DNA of 64,000 bases from Candidatus Omnitrophota bacterium. Its GTDB lineage: Bacteria; Hinthialibacterota; Hinthialibacteria; Hinthialibacterales; Hinthialibacteraceae. The position numbers and the translations under genes are program-made. The notes under the pieces were generated by a model. It saw only the letters and a list, made by a program, of their open reading frames with translations. It did not search any database and was not told the origin of the DNA. Below are positions 1-7,826 of the stretch, in pieces. The stretch is from positions 123,564 to 187,563 of the forward strand of contig JABLXU010000003.1 in assembly GCA_013177805.1 (NCBI GenBank), read 5' to 3'. Each line of letters starts with the position of its first letter. Position 1 is the stretch's first letter.

Positions 1-517
1 AACCCCGCGTGGCCTCGGCCGCCCATGTGGAATACCGGCCTTTTTTCAACAAATGGACCGGTGGTTGCCGCAGGCCGGCCAGGTCCGCCGGACGGTCCGC
101 CCGGTAGACTCCCCGCAGGCGTCCGCCGCGCGCGTCTTCGACAACCCGGGGCCAAACTCCTTCCGCGTCTCCGGCCACCACCGCGTCGGCGTGTTGAAGG
201 GCCTCCTCCAGACAAAACGTGGGATGCATTCCCCCCAACACCACCGGAACCTGCCGCGCGCGGAACGCGTCCGCGATCGCGTAGGCCCGGGGCGCCAAGG
301 CGGTCATGCACGTAATGCCCACCAGGTCCACCGGATCATCCCACGGGATGTCATCAAACTGCTCGTCCACAATCCGGATCTCGTGGCCGGCCGGCGTTTC
401 CGCCGCCACCGTCAGCAGGCTGAGCAAGGAAAATCGAAAGGTTTTGCCGTTGAACAGCCGGGCGCGTCCCACGTTGCGCCACTTCCCGCTGGATGGAGCG
501 ATCAAGAGGATGTTCAT
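1..517 (-). CDS. B12-binding domain radical SAM protein (N-terminal part, cut by window edge)
   Basis: The minus-strand frame opens at an ATG at 517-515 and stays open to base 1, so only the first 172 residues are visible. The start is preceded by AAGGAG six bases upstream. The visible part is a cobalamin-binding (Rossmann-type) domain: an initial strand MNILLIAPSSGKW, then IVDEQFDDIPWDDPVDLVGIT, VVLGGMHPTF and a segment ending DAVVAGDAEGVWPRVVED, an arrangement typical of the N-terminal half of B12-binding radical SAM enzymes (methyltransferases, hopanoid and unknown substrate families). The radical SAM CxxxCxxC cluster lies outside the window, so the reaction cannot be named. It is transcribed away from the entericidin-like gene at 899. 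Family assignment is fairly sure; substrate unknown. Confidence 0.8.
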   Translation of the reverse strand, partial: MNILLIAPSSGKWRNVGRARLFNGKTFRFSLLSLLTVAAETPAGHEIRIVDEQFDDIPWDDPVDLVGITCMTALAPRAYAIADAFRARQVPVVLGGMHPTFCLEEALQHADAVVAGDAEGVWPRVVEDARGGRLRGVYRADRPADLAGLRQPPVHLLKKGRYSTWAAEATRG

Positions 518-608
518 GGCCGTCTCCTTGTTTGTAGATATAATGTTTATATATGTACTATATGCCCACTAAAAAAACCGATTCGCTCCTGCGGTTTCGG
601 TTATATGA

Positions 609-646
609 TTCGTATATATATTATTCTTATACGAACTATTTGTCAA
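609..646 (-). promoter_or_regulatory. Minus-strand promoter with overlapping palindromic operator
   Basis: Read on the minus strand, TTGACA (646-641) is followed after 17 bases by TAATAT (623-618), about 100 bases upstream of the radical SAM start. Inside this promoter sits a perfect inverted repeat: TTCGTATA (609-616) and TATACGAA (628-635), arms of eight with an 11-base gap, so a dimeric regulator bound here would cover the -10 and spacer. The flanks are rich in TATATA runs, which lowers specificity. The rest of the 518-898 gap holds no gene I can support. Confidence 0.5.
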
Positions 647-898
647 GTCATTTTTGATTCCATTTCCTCCCATTCCTGGATCCCGCCGGATGATGATCAC
701 GGACGGCCCCTTCCGAAAAGGGCCAACCTTCCTTCCGGGCTGGCCGGAAGCCCCGCGGAAGCTTTCCCTGAACTCCACAACAGATTGGATTCATTGGAGA
801 TGAAGCCGTACCTTGTTTCATGAACCTACCGGAAATTTGGATACGTTAATACAATCAGCCTAAACCATTTCGATGCCCATGTACGGGAGGTAGGCACC

Positions 899-1045
899 AT
901 GAAGAAAAAATGGCGCGGGGCGGTCTTGTGGTTAATGGGATGTATTCTGGGGCTTGCGGTTTTCTTGAACGGATGCGCCACCCTCCATGGGGCGGGCCAG
1001 GACATCGAACGCGCGGGGGAGGCGATCCAGAAAGCCGCAAAGTAA
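899..1045 (+). CDS. Entericidin A/B-like small lipoprotein
   Basis: A 48-residue ORF too short for routine callers. GGGAGG (885-890) sits eight bases before the ATG. The protein has a basic start (MKKKWR), a hydrophobic stretch and a lipobox LNGC with the acylated Cys at residue 26. After the Cys comes ATLHGAGQDIERAGEAIQKAAK, which matches the conserved part of the entericidin (EcnA/EcnB) family, where the GxGxDI-xxAGxAI pattern is diagnostic. In enterobacteria these peptides form an antidote/toxin lipoprotein pair; many bacteria carry a single copy whose role (envelope stress, outer-membrane lipoprotein) is unclear. Only one copy is seen here. A GC hairpin follows 25 bases after the stop. 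Confidence 0.85.
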   Translation: MKKKWRGAVLWLMGCILGLAVFLNGCATLHGAGQDIERAGEAIQKAAK

Positions 1046-1069
1046 AGCAGAGAATTGTCTTTTTGTACA

Positions 1070-1089
1070 CCCCGGTTCCCGGGGATTTT
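1070..1089 (+). terminator. Hairpin terminator after the entericidin-like gene
   Basis: CCCCGG (1070-1075), loop TTC, CCGGGG (1079-1084), then ATTTT. The stem is perfect but only 6 bp and the T run is short, so termination is plausible but may be leaky. Confidence 0.5.
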
Positions 1090-1580
1090 CCGCGGGCTGG
1101 TCTTTTTGAAGTTCTTCCAGTCCGTGCGATTTTTCCCCACGATGGGTAATCGGCCCACTCATCGAATCTGCTGAATCAATCCTCTCCACATCCTCTCCCT
1201 CGATCCTAGAGCCAGGAAACGGGCTAGTTTTTCATCCCGGCACGGCTGGCCATAGTGGCATTCTCCCTCATGAAACCCATTTCATTAATTCTTGAAAATT
1301 CGGTATACAATTTGCTTCTTTTTGTTACATCCATCTGAAAGCGGACCACAATTCTGCGGTTTGTAAGCCCTTAAATGGGAATCTATTGAGTGAAATCTGG
1401 CGATCGATTTTTTGAGTATACCGATATGTATCAGTGAAAAAATACAATGAAACTTTGCGGATTTTTTTATTTTGATAATCACGATCATATGAGAGTAACA
1501 TCCGCATATATATAAAACCACTATTCAATGCGTTTTATTTTACACTAGAAGACATTCATCCAGAAACAGGCATCCTAATC
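1090..1580. other. Gene-free AT-rich gap
   Basis: No convincing coding frame on either strand. Bases about 1280-1560 are strongly AT rich (runs such as TATATATATAAAA near 1506-1517), unlike the surrounding genes. The promoter of the sensor kinase at 1581 must lie here, but I cannot pick a -35/-10 pair with confidence. Short minus-strand frames in it encode low-complexity Ile/Lys/Ser-rich peptides and are not believable genes. Confidence 0.5.
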
Positions 1581-4500
1581 ATGCGGGAAGATCCCTCTCC
1601 AACTTTTCTCACCCCTAACAGGAAATCCCGGAAATTTTCCCTTCCGGTTTTTTTCCTGGCCGGATCCTTCTTGCTGTGGCTGGGGGGCGAAGTGCGGTTC
1701 ACTTGGCAAATCTGGAAAGCCGGGAAAGACGAAATCACGCTCTTCGATCCCCGCACGGACTCCATAGAGCAACCCGGCCTGGCCTTTCAATGGGTGGAAA
1801 AACCTGACTCCGCGCCGGTTCATGTCCGGATAGAACGAGGAAAGGGAGAGATCCCTGACGCGGCTCTGGTGTTGGAACGGAAAGCCGGTCCGGGTTACGC
1901 GGGCGTGGGATTTTTTGTCTATCCGGGCGGGATTTTTACTTTAAATGACTCCCTTAAATTTGAGTTATACAATGATCACACTCCGCTCACCTTCAGCATC
2001 AGCATTCAGGAAGCCACGGATGCCTTGGAAACCGCGACCGAAGATTGGCAATATCATCTGAACGTGCCGCCGGCGTCCCGGTGGCAATCCCTGTCGCTGC
2101 CTCTCTCCTCGTTCCACCTCAATCCTTTTTTTCAGCCGATGGGGCAACCGGGGAATCAGGTGTTCGATACTGGATTCATCCGGCAAGTCGTCTTCGTTTT
2201 CCCTCCCAACCAGGAAATGCGCCTGCGGCTGAGCGCCATCCGCATCGGGATTCCCCATTTTTCCTGGACGGCCGCCTTTTTTTCAATCGGATTTCTGCTG
2301 TGGTGGATTCTTTTATACCGGTACTTTCCCCGTTCGTCCCGCCCCGGGGCGGATGCCAGGTACTGGTCCGAGTGGGCCAAGTTTTCTGTGTATTTGTTCG
2401 TGATTCTAATTTCTCTTCCTGGTATGGGAGAGGATGCGTCTCCGATGAATCCGGCCCGTGCCGCGGCCGGTCTCCTGGTGGTGAGCCTGCTTGAATCCAT
2501 CCTCCACCTGAAATACCGGCATTGGCGGATGGCTGGCCGGATCGGCGCGCACCTCAGCCCCTGGCTGGCAGGTTCGGGGTTGATTGTTCTCGCCCCGCAA
2601 TGGCTGCTCTATCCGGTCATTGTGGCCGCCCATGGTTTTTCTCTATGCGCCCGGGACCTTCGTTGGGGATGCTTGCTCAGCATGATCTATGTGGGGCTGC
2701 TGATTTTCATCGGGCCGTTACTGTCCCGGGCCCAAGCCAACATGTTGATCATGGCAATGAGTCTGGGTTTGCTTCTGGTCTTTGGACTGATAGCCCGGTA
2801 TCAGCGGTGGCTGGCCCGGTTTCAAAAACGGCAACGGGCCTTCCAAAAAGAACGGAAAACCCTCACCCGTTACTTTCAGTCGGCGGTGCAAAACATGATG
2901 GACGGATTCATTCTCTTCCATCCCGTGACAACCGGGGAGGGAGAGCCGCTCTGCTTTCACTGTGTGGATCTCAACACGGCGGGAGCGGCGATTCTGGAGC
3001 GGGACCGCGAATCCGTACTGGACTTGTCCCTCCCAACCTTGTTTCCTCCGGTTCCGGAATTCGACATAGGCAATCTGGGCCTCCAGGTTTATTTTTCGGG
3101 AAAGCCATGCCAGGTGGAACGGTATCGTTATTCCCATCCGGACGAATCTCACCCGGACTCCTGCCGCCTCCTGAATTTGGTCCTTTACAAAGTCAGCGAC
3201 GCGTTGGCCGTAATCTTCCGTGATGTCACCGCACAGGAGCGGTGGAACGCATGGGTCTTGGCCCAACGCGACCTAGGCGCCTCACTGATTTCCGCCTCCC
3301 AGACGTCCGAGGTGTTCGAGCAATGCCTGGACGCCGCCCTTCGCCTCACCGGCATGCGCGGGGGGTGCATTTACTTGATGGATAAAACATCCGGGACTTT
3401 GGAATTGGCTCACGTGAAGACTCGCGCCGAAGCCGGCCTGCAACCCACTCCGGTTCAAGCGGTTCCCCGTGTCGAAGCCCAAGCCTCCCTGGCTAGACTG
3501 CTGAGGCAAGGACGGCCGGTGTTTTTAAAGGTGGATGAGGCAGATTTTCCGGCCGGGTTGGAAACCTTCTGCCCCAATCTGCAAGAAACCGCCATCATTC
3601 CTGTGTTGTATGAAGGGCAAGTGATCGCCGGCCTGCTGGTTTTCTCTAACCGGAAAATCGTCCGCCAACCGGTTCATGATATCCTGGAAACGATCGTGCC
3701 GCTTTTGAGCAATGCCCTGATCCGGATTCAAACCGAAAGCGCGCTGCGGGAGTCCCTGAAAACCTCCGCGGCCATCGTGCGGGAAATTTCCACGGGGTTG
3801 TATCTCTACCGTTACGAGAAACCGGACCGCCTGGTGTTGCTAGACGGCAATCCCCAAACGGCATGGATCACCGGCATTCCGGTGGAGGACATCCGGGGCC
3901 GGGAAATCACCGAAATCTTTCCAGCCTTGCCCGAATCAGGACTGCAAGAGGCATTTCTCCGTGTGATGGAAACCGGCCAAGTCTTCAATTCCAGTGATTT
4001 GAAATACAAGGACCACCGCCTGGAAGGCATTTACCGCATTCGCGCTTTCCGGTTGATGGAAGACCGGCTGGCGGTGGCCTTTGAAGATGTCACCGAACAG
4101 CGCCTCCTCGAAGATCAACTCCAGCAGGCCAAGAAAATGGAAGCCATCGGCCACTTGGCCGGGGGCATCGCCCATGAATTCAACAACCTCTTGACCGGAA
4201 TTTTAGGCAATCTCCGCATGGCCCGGGTGAAATCCCCCTCCTCCGTGCTCCCCTTTCTCGTCAACGCGCAGAAATCCGGGGAACGGGCCGCCGAACTGGT
4301 CCGCCAATTGTTGGTGTTCAGCCAAAAATCCGCTCTCGATCTCCAACCCGTCAACCTGAATCCCATCGTGCACCAGGTGGTTCAGCGCTTTCAACGCGGT
4401 ACCGATTCCCACGCCGCCCTGCGCCTGGAACTCAGCGAGCCGCTTCCGGACGTCATGGCCGATAAGGCCCAAATCTATACCGTCCTGATGAATCTCCTGG

Positions 4501-4904
4501 TCAATGCCCACGATGCTATCGAAGACCGCTTGCGCCACGGTTCCCACCCCGTAGAACCGGCCATCCGGATAGCGGTTTACACCAAGTCGATCGGTCCGGA
4601 CTATTGCCAAAAACAATTGGACTCCCGCCCGGGCGATTATGTGGTCATCGAAGTGGCGGATAACGGAACCGGCATCGATCCGCGGAGCCAGGCGCGTATT
4701 TTTGAACCGTTTTACACCACCAAGGAAGTGGGGAAGGGGACCGGCCTTGGCCTATCCATCGCGTATGGCATCATCCGGGAACACCGGGGATGGATCGATG
4801 TGCAAAGCACGGCGCAAGAAGGTTCCGTCTTCCGCGTGTTTATCCCCGCCGCCCCTTGCCCCAGGGAACAGCCGGATAAAACAACGCCGGGGCTGGATGC
4901 GTGA
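1581..4904 (+). CDS. Membrane-bound hybrid-type sensor histidine kinase (ectodomain, PAS/GAF, HisKA, HATPase)
   Basis: 1107 residues. One N-terminal membrane segment (about residues 22-37) precedes an extracytoplasmic region of about 180 residues rich in beta-type sequence, whose pattern (FFVYPGG, LKFELYND, WQSLSLPLSSF, VVFVFPP) resembles carbohydrate-binding/jelly-roll modules. Then come several membrane spans (about 230-420). The cytoplasmic part has a PAS-like stretch (about 430-555), a GAF-like domain (about 560-720), a second PAS (about 730-840), a HisKA domain with the phospho-acceptor His865 in the block GIAHEFNNLL, and an HATPase with N box NAHDAIED, G1 box VADNGTGID, F box FEPFYTTK and G2 box GKGTGLGLS. 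It ends soon after the ATPase, with no receiver domain and no response regulator gene beside it, so its partner lies elsewhere. Signal unknown; a sugar or polysaccharide ligand is only a guess from the ectodomain. Confidence 0.88.
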   Translation: MREDPSPTFLTPNRKSRKFSLPVFFLAGSFLLWLGGEVRFTWQIWKAGKDEITLFDPRTDSIEQPGLAFQWVEKPDSAPVHVRIERGKGEIPDAALVLERKAGPGYAGVGFFVYPGGIFTLNDSLKFELYNDHTPLTFSISIQEATDALETATEDWQYHLNVPPASRWQSLSLPLSSFHLNPFFQPMGQPGNQVFDTGFIRQVVFVFPPNQEMRLRLSAIRIGIPHFSWTAAFFSIGFLLWWILLYRYFPRSSRPGADARYWSEWAKFSVYLFVILISLPGMGEDASPMNPARAAAGLLVVSLLESILHLKYRHWRMAGRIGAHLSPWLAGSGLIVLAPQWLLYPVIVAAHGFSLCARDLRWGCLLSMIYVGLLIFIGPLLSRAQANMLIMAMSLGLLLVFGLIARYQRWLARFQKRQRAFQKERKTLTRYFQSAVQNMMDGFILFHPVTTGEGEPLCFHCVDLNTAGAAILERDRESVLDLSLPTLFPPVPEFDIGNLGLQVYFSGKPCQVERYRYSHPDESHPDSCRLLNLVLYKVSDALAVIFRDVTAQERWNAWVLAQRDLGASLISASQTSEVFEQCLDAALRLTGMRGGCIYLMDKTSGTLELAHVKTRAEAGLQPTPVQAVPRVEAQASLARLLRQGRPVFLKVDEADFPAGLETFCPNLQETAIIPVLYEGQVIAGLLVFSNRKIVRQPVHDILETIVPLLSNALIRIQTESALRESLKTSAAIVREISTGLYLYRYEKPDRLVLLDGNPQTAWITGIPVEDIRGREITEIFPALPESGLQEAFLRVMETGQVFNSSDLKYKDHRLEGIYRIRAFRLMEDRLAVAFEDVTEQRLLEDQLQQAKKMEAIGHLAGGIAHEFNNLLTGILGNLRMARVKSPSSVLPFLVNAQKSGERAAELVRQLLVFSQKSALDLQPVNLNPIVHQVVQRFQRGTDSHAALRLELSEPLPDVMADKAQIYTVLMNLLVNAHDAIEDRLRHGSHPVEPAIRIAVYTKSIGPDYCQKQLDSRPGDYVVIEVADNGTGIDPRSQARIFEPFYTTKEVGKGTGLGLSIAYGIIREHRGWIDVQSTAQEGSVFRVFIPAAPCPREQPDKTTPGLDA

Positions 4905-4967
4905 AACAGGATTGGGTGTGCGAATTCGCCGAGACGGGGAACAGGGCAGGGCGGAACGGATATCCTG

Positions 4968-5171
4968 TCATTCGATGATGTTCAAATATTCGCCGGACTC
5001 GCGTTTGCGGAGCAAGACCTGTTCGGCTTCGCCGGGAGAAAGCACGTGGTCTTCGTTCCATTCTCCCAGTTTTTGGCCGTTTTGTTTGTAAACGGTGAAC
5101 AGAGATCCTCCTTCCCAATAGAGAACAAATCCCCGGCCGTCGTCTTCCAGTTTGATTCGTTCCGAATTCAT
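4968..5171 (-). CDS. Small conserved-looking hypothetical protein
   Basis: 67 residues from the ATG at 5171-5169, chosen over an upstream in-frame Met because a full AGGAGG (5180-5175) lies four bases before it. The sequence (start MNSERIKLEDDGRGFVLYWE, later LFTVYKQNGQKLGEWNE and HVLSPGEAEQVLLRK) is hydrophilic with a short beta-rich start and an acidic end. It has no signal peptide, membrane span or motif that I recognise. It converges with the kinase gene, separated by 63 bases. The strong ribosome-binding site and balanced composition support a real gene; function unknown. Confidence 0.6.
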   Translation of the reverse strand: MNSERIKLEDDGRGFVLYWEGGSLFTVYKQNGQKLGEWNEDHVLSPGEAEQVLLRKRESGEYLNIIE

Positions 5172-5714
5172 AAGACCTCCTGAGTTTTGTGGGAATAGGC
5201 TCGTGGGATTTACCATAGGCGTATCCCGCCTCCCGTCAAGTTAACGCGTTTGGCCAGCCCTGAACGGCAATGTTGCTATGCTTTGTTCTCATCCCAATGA
5301 CCGCCCGGGGATGAATTCGTGATTTGGCGATTCAATCCGTCTCGCCTGTTCTGCCCTTAAAATGGCATTAAAATTCCATTAAAAAGAGGATAATATTTCC
5401 ATTTCCTGGCCTTGATTGCCATTTGGTGTCTATCATGGAGGCCGAAAAGGGGATAATTGCGTTATCGTAATGATCCCCATTTGCAGCGGTGCGCATCCAA
5501 TAGACTCTCGCTCAGTCCCGTTGAGGCGGTGATTTGTTTGCGTTTCAGGAGGTTAGCGCCATTCCCGAGCGAAACTTTTTTGGGTGGGAATTAAAAGAAA
5601 AATGGCATGGGTGTTGCCTTTTTGGTGGTAATGGGGAAAAATTTCCAGAAATCTTGTTTATAATCTCCATTTTTAGGAACTAGTAGGTTCAATGAATCAT
5701 CCTGGGAGTCATCT
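5172..5714. promoter_or_regulatory. Motif-rich gap upstream of the NrpR-type regulator
   Basis: About 540 bases without a gene. AAATGGCA occurs at 5360-5367 and 5600-5607 and inverted (TGCCATTT) at 5417-5424. At 5635-5646 there is GGAA-AAAT-TTCC, a two-fold element resembling the GGAA...TTCC operators bound by archaeal NrpR (there with a longer spacer), lying just before TATAAT (5659-5664), a good -10 box 51 bases ahead of the regulator's ATG. I see no convincing -35 box; the GGAA...TTCC element occupies that place. This would fit autoregulation, by inference only. Confidence 0.4.
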
Positions 5715-6734
5715 ATGCGCGAAGTGCCCCCCCGTTTGAAAATCGCCATGCTCCGCATACTCCGGGACGCTGGTGAAGCCATTGGCAGCGCGGCCATCAC
5801 CCACCAACTCAAGTCTTACGGTTTCGATCTCAGCAGCCGCACCATCCGCCTGTACCTCAAACAGATGGAAGTCAACGGCCTGGTCAGCAAAGCCCTGCGG
5901 GGACGGGATGGCGGGCGCGTCATCACTCCGTTAGGTCTGGACGAAATCCATAACGCCCAAGTCGTGGACCGCGTTGGATTCACCTCCACCAAGATCGATG
6001 CCCTGGCCTGCCAGACCACTTACAACCTGGCTTTGCGCACCGGTCTCATCGTGCTTAATGTCTCCACACTCGATGAAGAGTGCCTCCCCGCCGCGTTCCG
6101 TGTCATGCTTCCGGTTTTTCAGGCCGGTTTGAGCATGGGGCGCTATCTTGCTTTGGCCCGCGCGGGCGAACGGTTGGGCAACTTTCTGGTCCCCCCGGGC
6201 AAAGCGGCCGTGGGCACCATCTGCAGCGTCACGTTGAACGGGGTGCTCCTCAAACACGGCATTCCCGTCGGCTCCCGCTTCGGCGGCGTGTTGGAATTAC
6301 AGAATCTGGAATGTGTCCGCTTCACGGAAGTGATCGAGTACGCCGGCTCCTCCCTGGATCCCCTCGAAATCTTCATCAAGAGCGGCCTGACCAATGTGCA
6401 CCAGGCGGCCCTGACCGGCAACGGCCGCATCGGCGCCAGCTTCCGGGAAGTGCCTTCCGCCGTGGCGGGGACCGTGCAAAGCATTCACCGGCGTTTGGAG
6501 CAGTTGGGATTGGGCGGCATCCTGATGATGGGCACGCCCAACCAGCCTCTGCTCGATTTTCCCGTCCCCGAAGGGAAAACCGGCTTTATCGTCACCGGCG
6601 GTCTCAATCCTATGGCGGCCGTGGAAGAATCCGGCATCTCCACCTTCAACGTCGCTCTCTGCACCCTGTATCCGTTCGAAAAATTAATTCCCATCCAAGA
6701 GATCGAACGGCAATACGGCATCAAATCCACCTGA
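5715..6734 (+). CDS. NrpR-type transcriptional regulator (winged helix + DUF128/NrpR domain)
   Basis: 339 residues. Residues about 5-70 form a winged-helix domain (LKIAMLRILRDAGEAIGSAAITHQL, then SSRTIRLYLKQMEVNGLV, then a wing GRDGGRVIT). The remainder (about 80-335) matches the DUF128/NrpR sensor domain, with markers such as GTICSVTLNGVLLKHGIPV, FGGVLEL, a GRIGASFREVP segment and VTGGLNPMAAVEE. In methanogens NrpR represses nitrogen-assimilation genes and is released by 2-oxoglutarate; many archaeal forms carry two sensor domains, while this one has a single copy. Bacterial homologues exist, but their targets are largely uncharacterised. No nitrogen gene is adjacent, so the target set here is unknown. 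Family assignment is firm, role inferred. Confidence 0.85.
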   Translation: MREVPPRLKIAMLRILRDAGEAIGSAAITHQLKSYGFDLSSRTIRLYLKQMEVNGLVSKALRGRDGGRVITPLGLDEIHNAQVVDRVGFTSTKIDALACQTTYNLALRTGLIVLNVSTLDEECLPAAFRVMLPVFQAGLSMGRYLALARAGERLGNFLVPPGKAAVGTICSVTLNGVLLKHGIPVGSRFGGVLELQNLECVRFTEVIEYAGSSLDPLEIFIKSGLTNVHQAALTGNGRIGASFREVPSAVAGTVQSIHRRLEQLGLGGILMMGTPNQPLLDFPVPEGKTGFIVTGGLNPMAAVEESGISTFNVALCTLYPFEKLIPIQEIERQYGIKST

Positions 6735-6835
6735 GCGGGAATCCGCGGCTCGTTCGGTCTTCATGACAAACCGGCGGCCGGCGCTAGAATAGTCCTGTTC
6801 CAGGTTTATCCGTATCCACAAGGAAGGAGAACGCG

Positions 6836-7762
6836 ATGTCTCTGTCCCGTCGTTCCTTTTTGACCGCCACGGCCGCCATTCCCGCCTGGGCCGCCGCCGC
6901 GCCCGCCGGGGAATCCCCCACGCCGGCCCGTAAACCCTTGAAACTGGGAATTTCTTCCTACTCCTATTGGCATTTCCGGACGGAAAAATTCCCGATCGAA
7001 ACCGTTATCGAAAAGGCCTGCGAGTACGGCGTGGAAGGTGTGGATATCCTCCACCGGCAGATGGCCGGCGAAGATACCGCCTACCTCAACCGGCTGAAAA
7101 AACACGCGTTTATCCACGGAGTGGATTTGATCTGCCTCTCCATCCATCAGAATTTCGTCTCCCCCCAGCCCGAAATCCGCCAAAAGAACATCAGCCACAC
7201 GCTGCACTGCATCGAACTGGCCTATCAACTGGGGATTCCTTGCATCCGCCTCAATTCCGGCCGTTGGGGAACCATCGAATCCTTCGATGAACTGATGGCC
7301 CGCCGGGGTGAGGAACCCCCGCTCGAAGGGTACACCGAGGATGATGCGTTCGGGTGGTGCATCGAGTCAATCGAAAAATGCCTGCCGAAGGCGGAAGAAT
7401 GCGGCGTGGTGCTCGCGCTGGAGAATCACTGGGGCCTGACCCGGAAACCCGAAGGCGTCCTGCGGATCGTCAACGCCATCGACAGCCCCTGGCTGGGCGT
7501 GCTCATGGATACCGGCAACTTTCTTGAGGATCCGTATCCCCAATTGGAAAAAATGGCCCCCAAGACGGTCTTCGTCCAGGCCAAGACCTATTTCGGCGGC
7601 GGGGAGTGGTACACGTTGGATCTGGATTACGCCCGCATCGCCCAAATTCTCGCCGGGGTCCATTACAAAGGGTATATTTCCCTCGAATTCGAGGGCAAGG
7701 AAGACGCCGAAACCGCTGTTCCCAAGAGCCTCGATCTGCTCCGGAAGGCGTTCGGAGCCTAG
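6836..7762 (+). CDS. Tat-exported sugar phosphate isomerase/epimerase-like TIM-barrel protein
   Basis: 308 residues. The N-terminus [21 protein letters not shown] is a clear twin-arginine signal (SRRSFLT) with Ala-rich end, giving an exported barrel. The mature part follows the AP-endonuclease-2/xylose-isomerase-like fold: LGISSYSYW at the first strand, [41 protein letters not shown] (metal-ligand Glu region), [10 protein letters not shown] and [12 protein letters not shown] near the end. Such proteins are frequent in Planctomycetes and related groups near sugar catabolism genes, and most have unknown substrates. AAGGAGAAC lies just upstream of the ATG. It converges with the glycosyltransferase gene that ends at 7827. 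Fold sure; substrate unknown. Confidence 0.85.
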   Translation: MSLSRRSFLTATAAIPAWAAAAPAGESPTPARKPLKLGISSYSYWHFRTEKFPIETVIEKACEYGVEGVDILHRQMAGEDTAYLNRLKKHAFIHGVDLICLSIHQNFVSPQPEIRQKNISHTLHCIELAYQLGIPCIRLNSGRWGTIESFDELMARRGEEPPLEGYTEDDAFGWCIESIEKCLPKAEECGVVLALENHWGLTRKPEGVLRIVNAIDSPWLGVLMDTGNFLEDPYPQLEKMAPKTVFVQAKTYFGGGEWYTLDLDYARIAQILAGVHYKGYISLEFEGKEDAETAVPKSLDLLRKAFGA

Positions 7763-7826
7763 GAGAGATTCCCGGCTCACAAAGCGTGTTCTGTGGTATA
7801 CCGAATTTGCCGGGTCCGGACAGTCT

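Noticed and set aside
1285..1521. 78-codon minus-strand frame
   Set aside because: Low-complexity AT-rich region; the product is Ile/Lys/Ser biased, with no ribosome-binding site.
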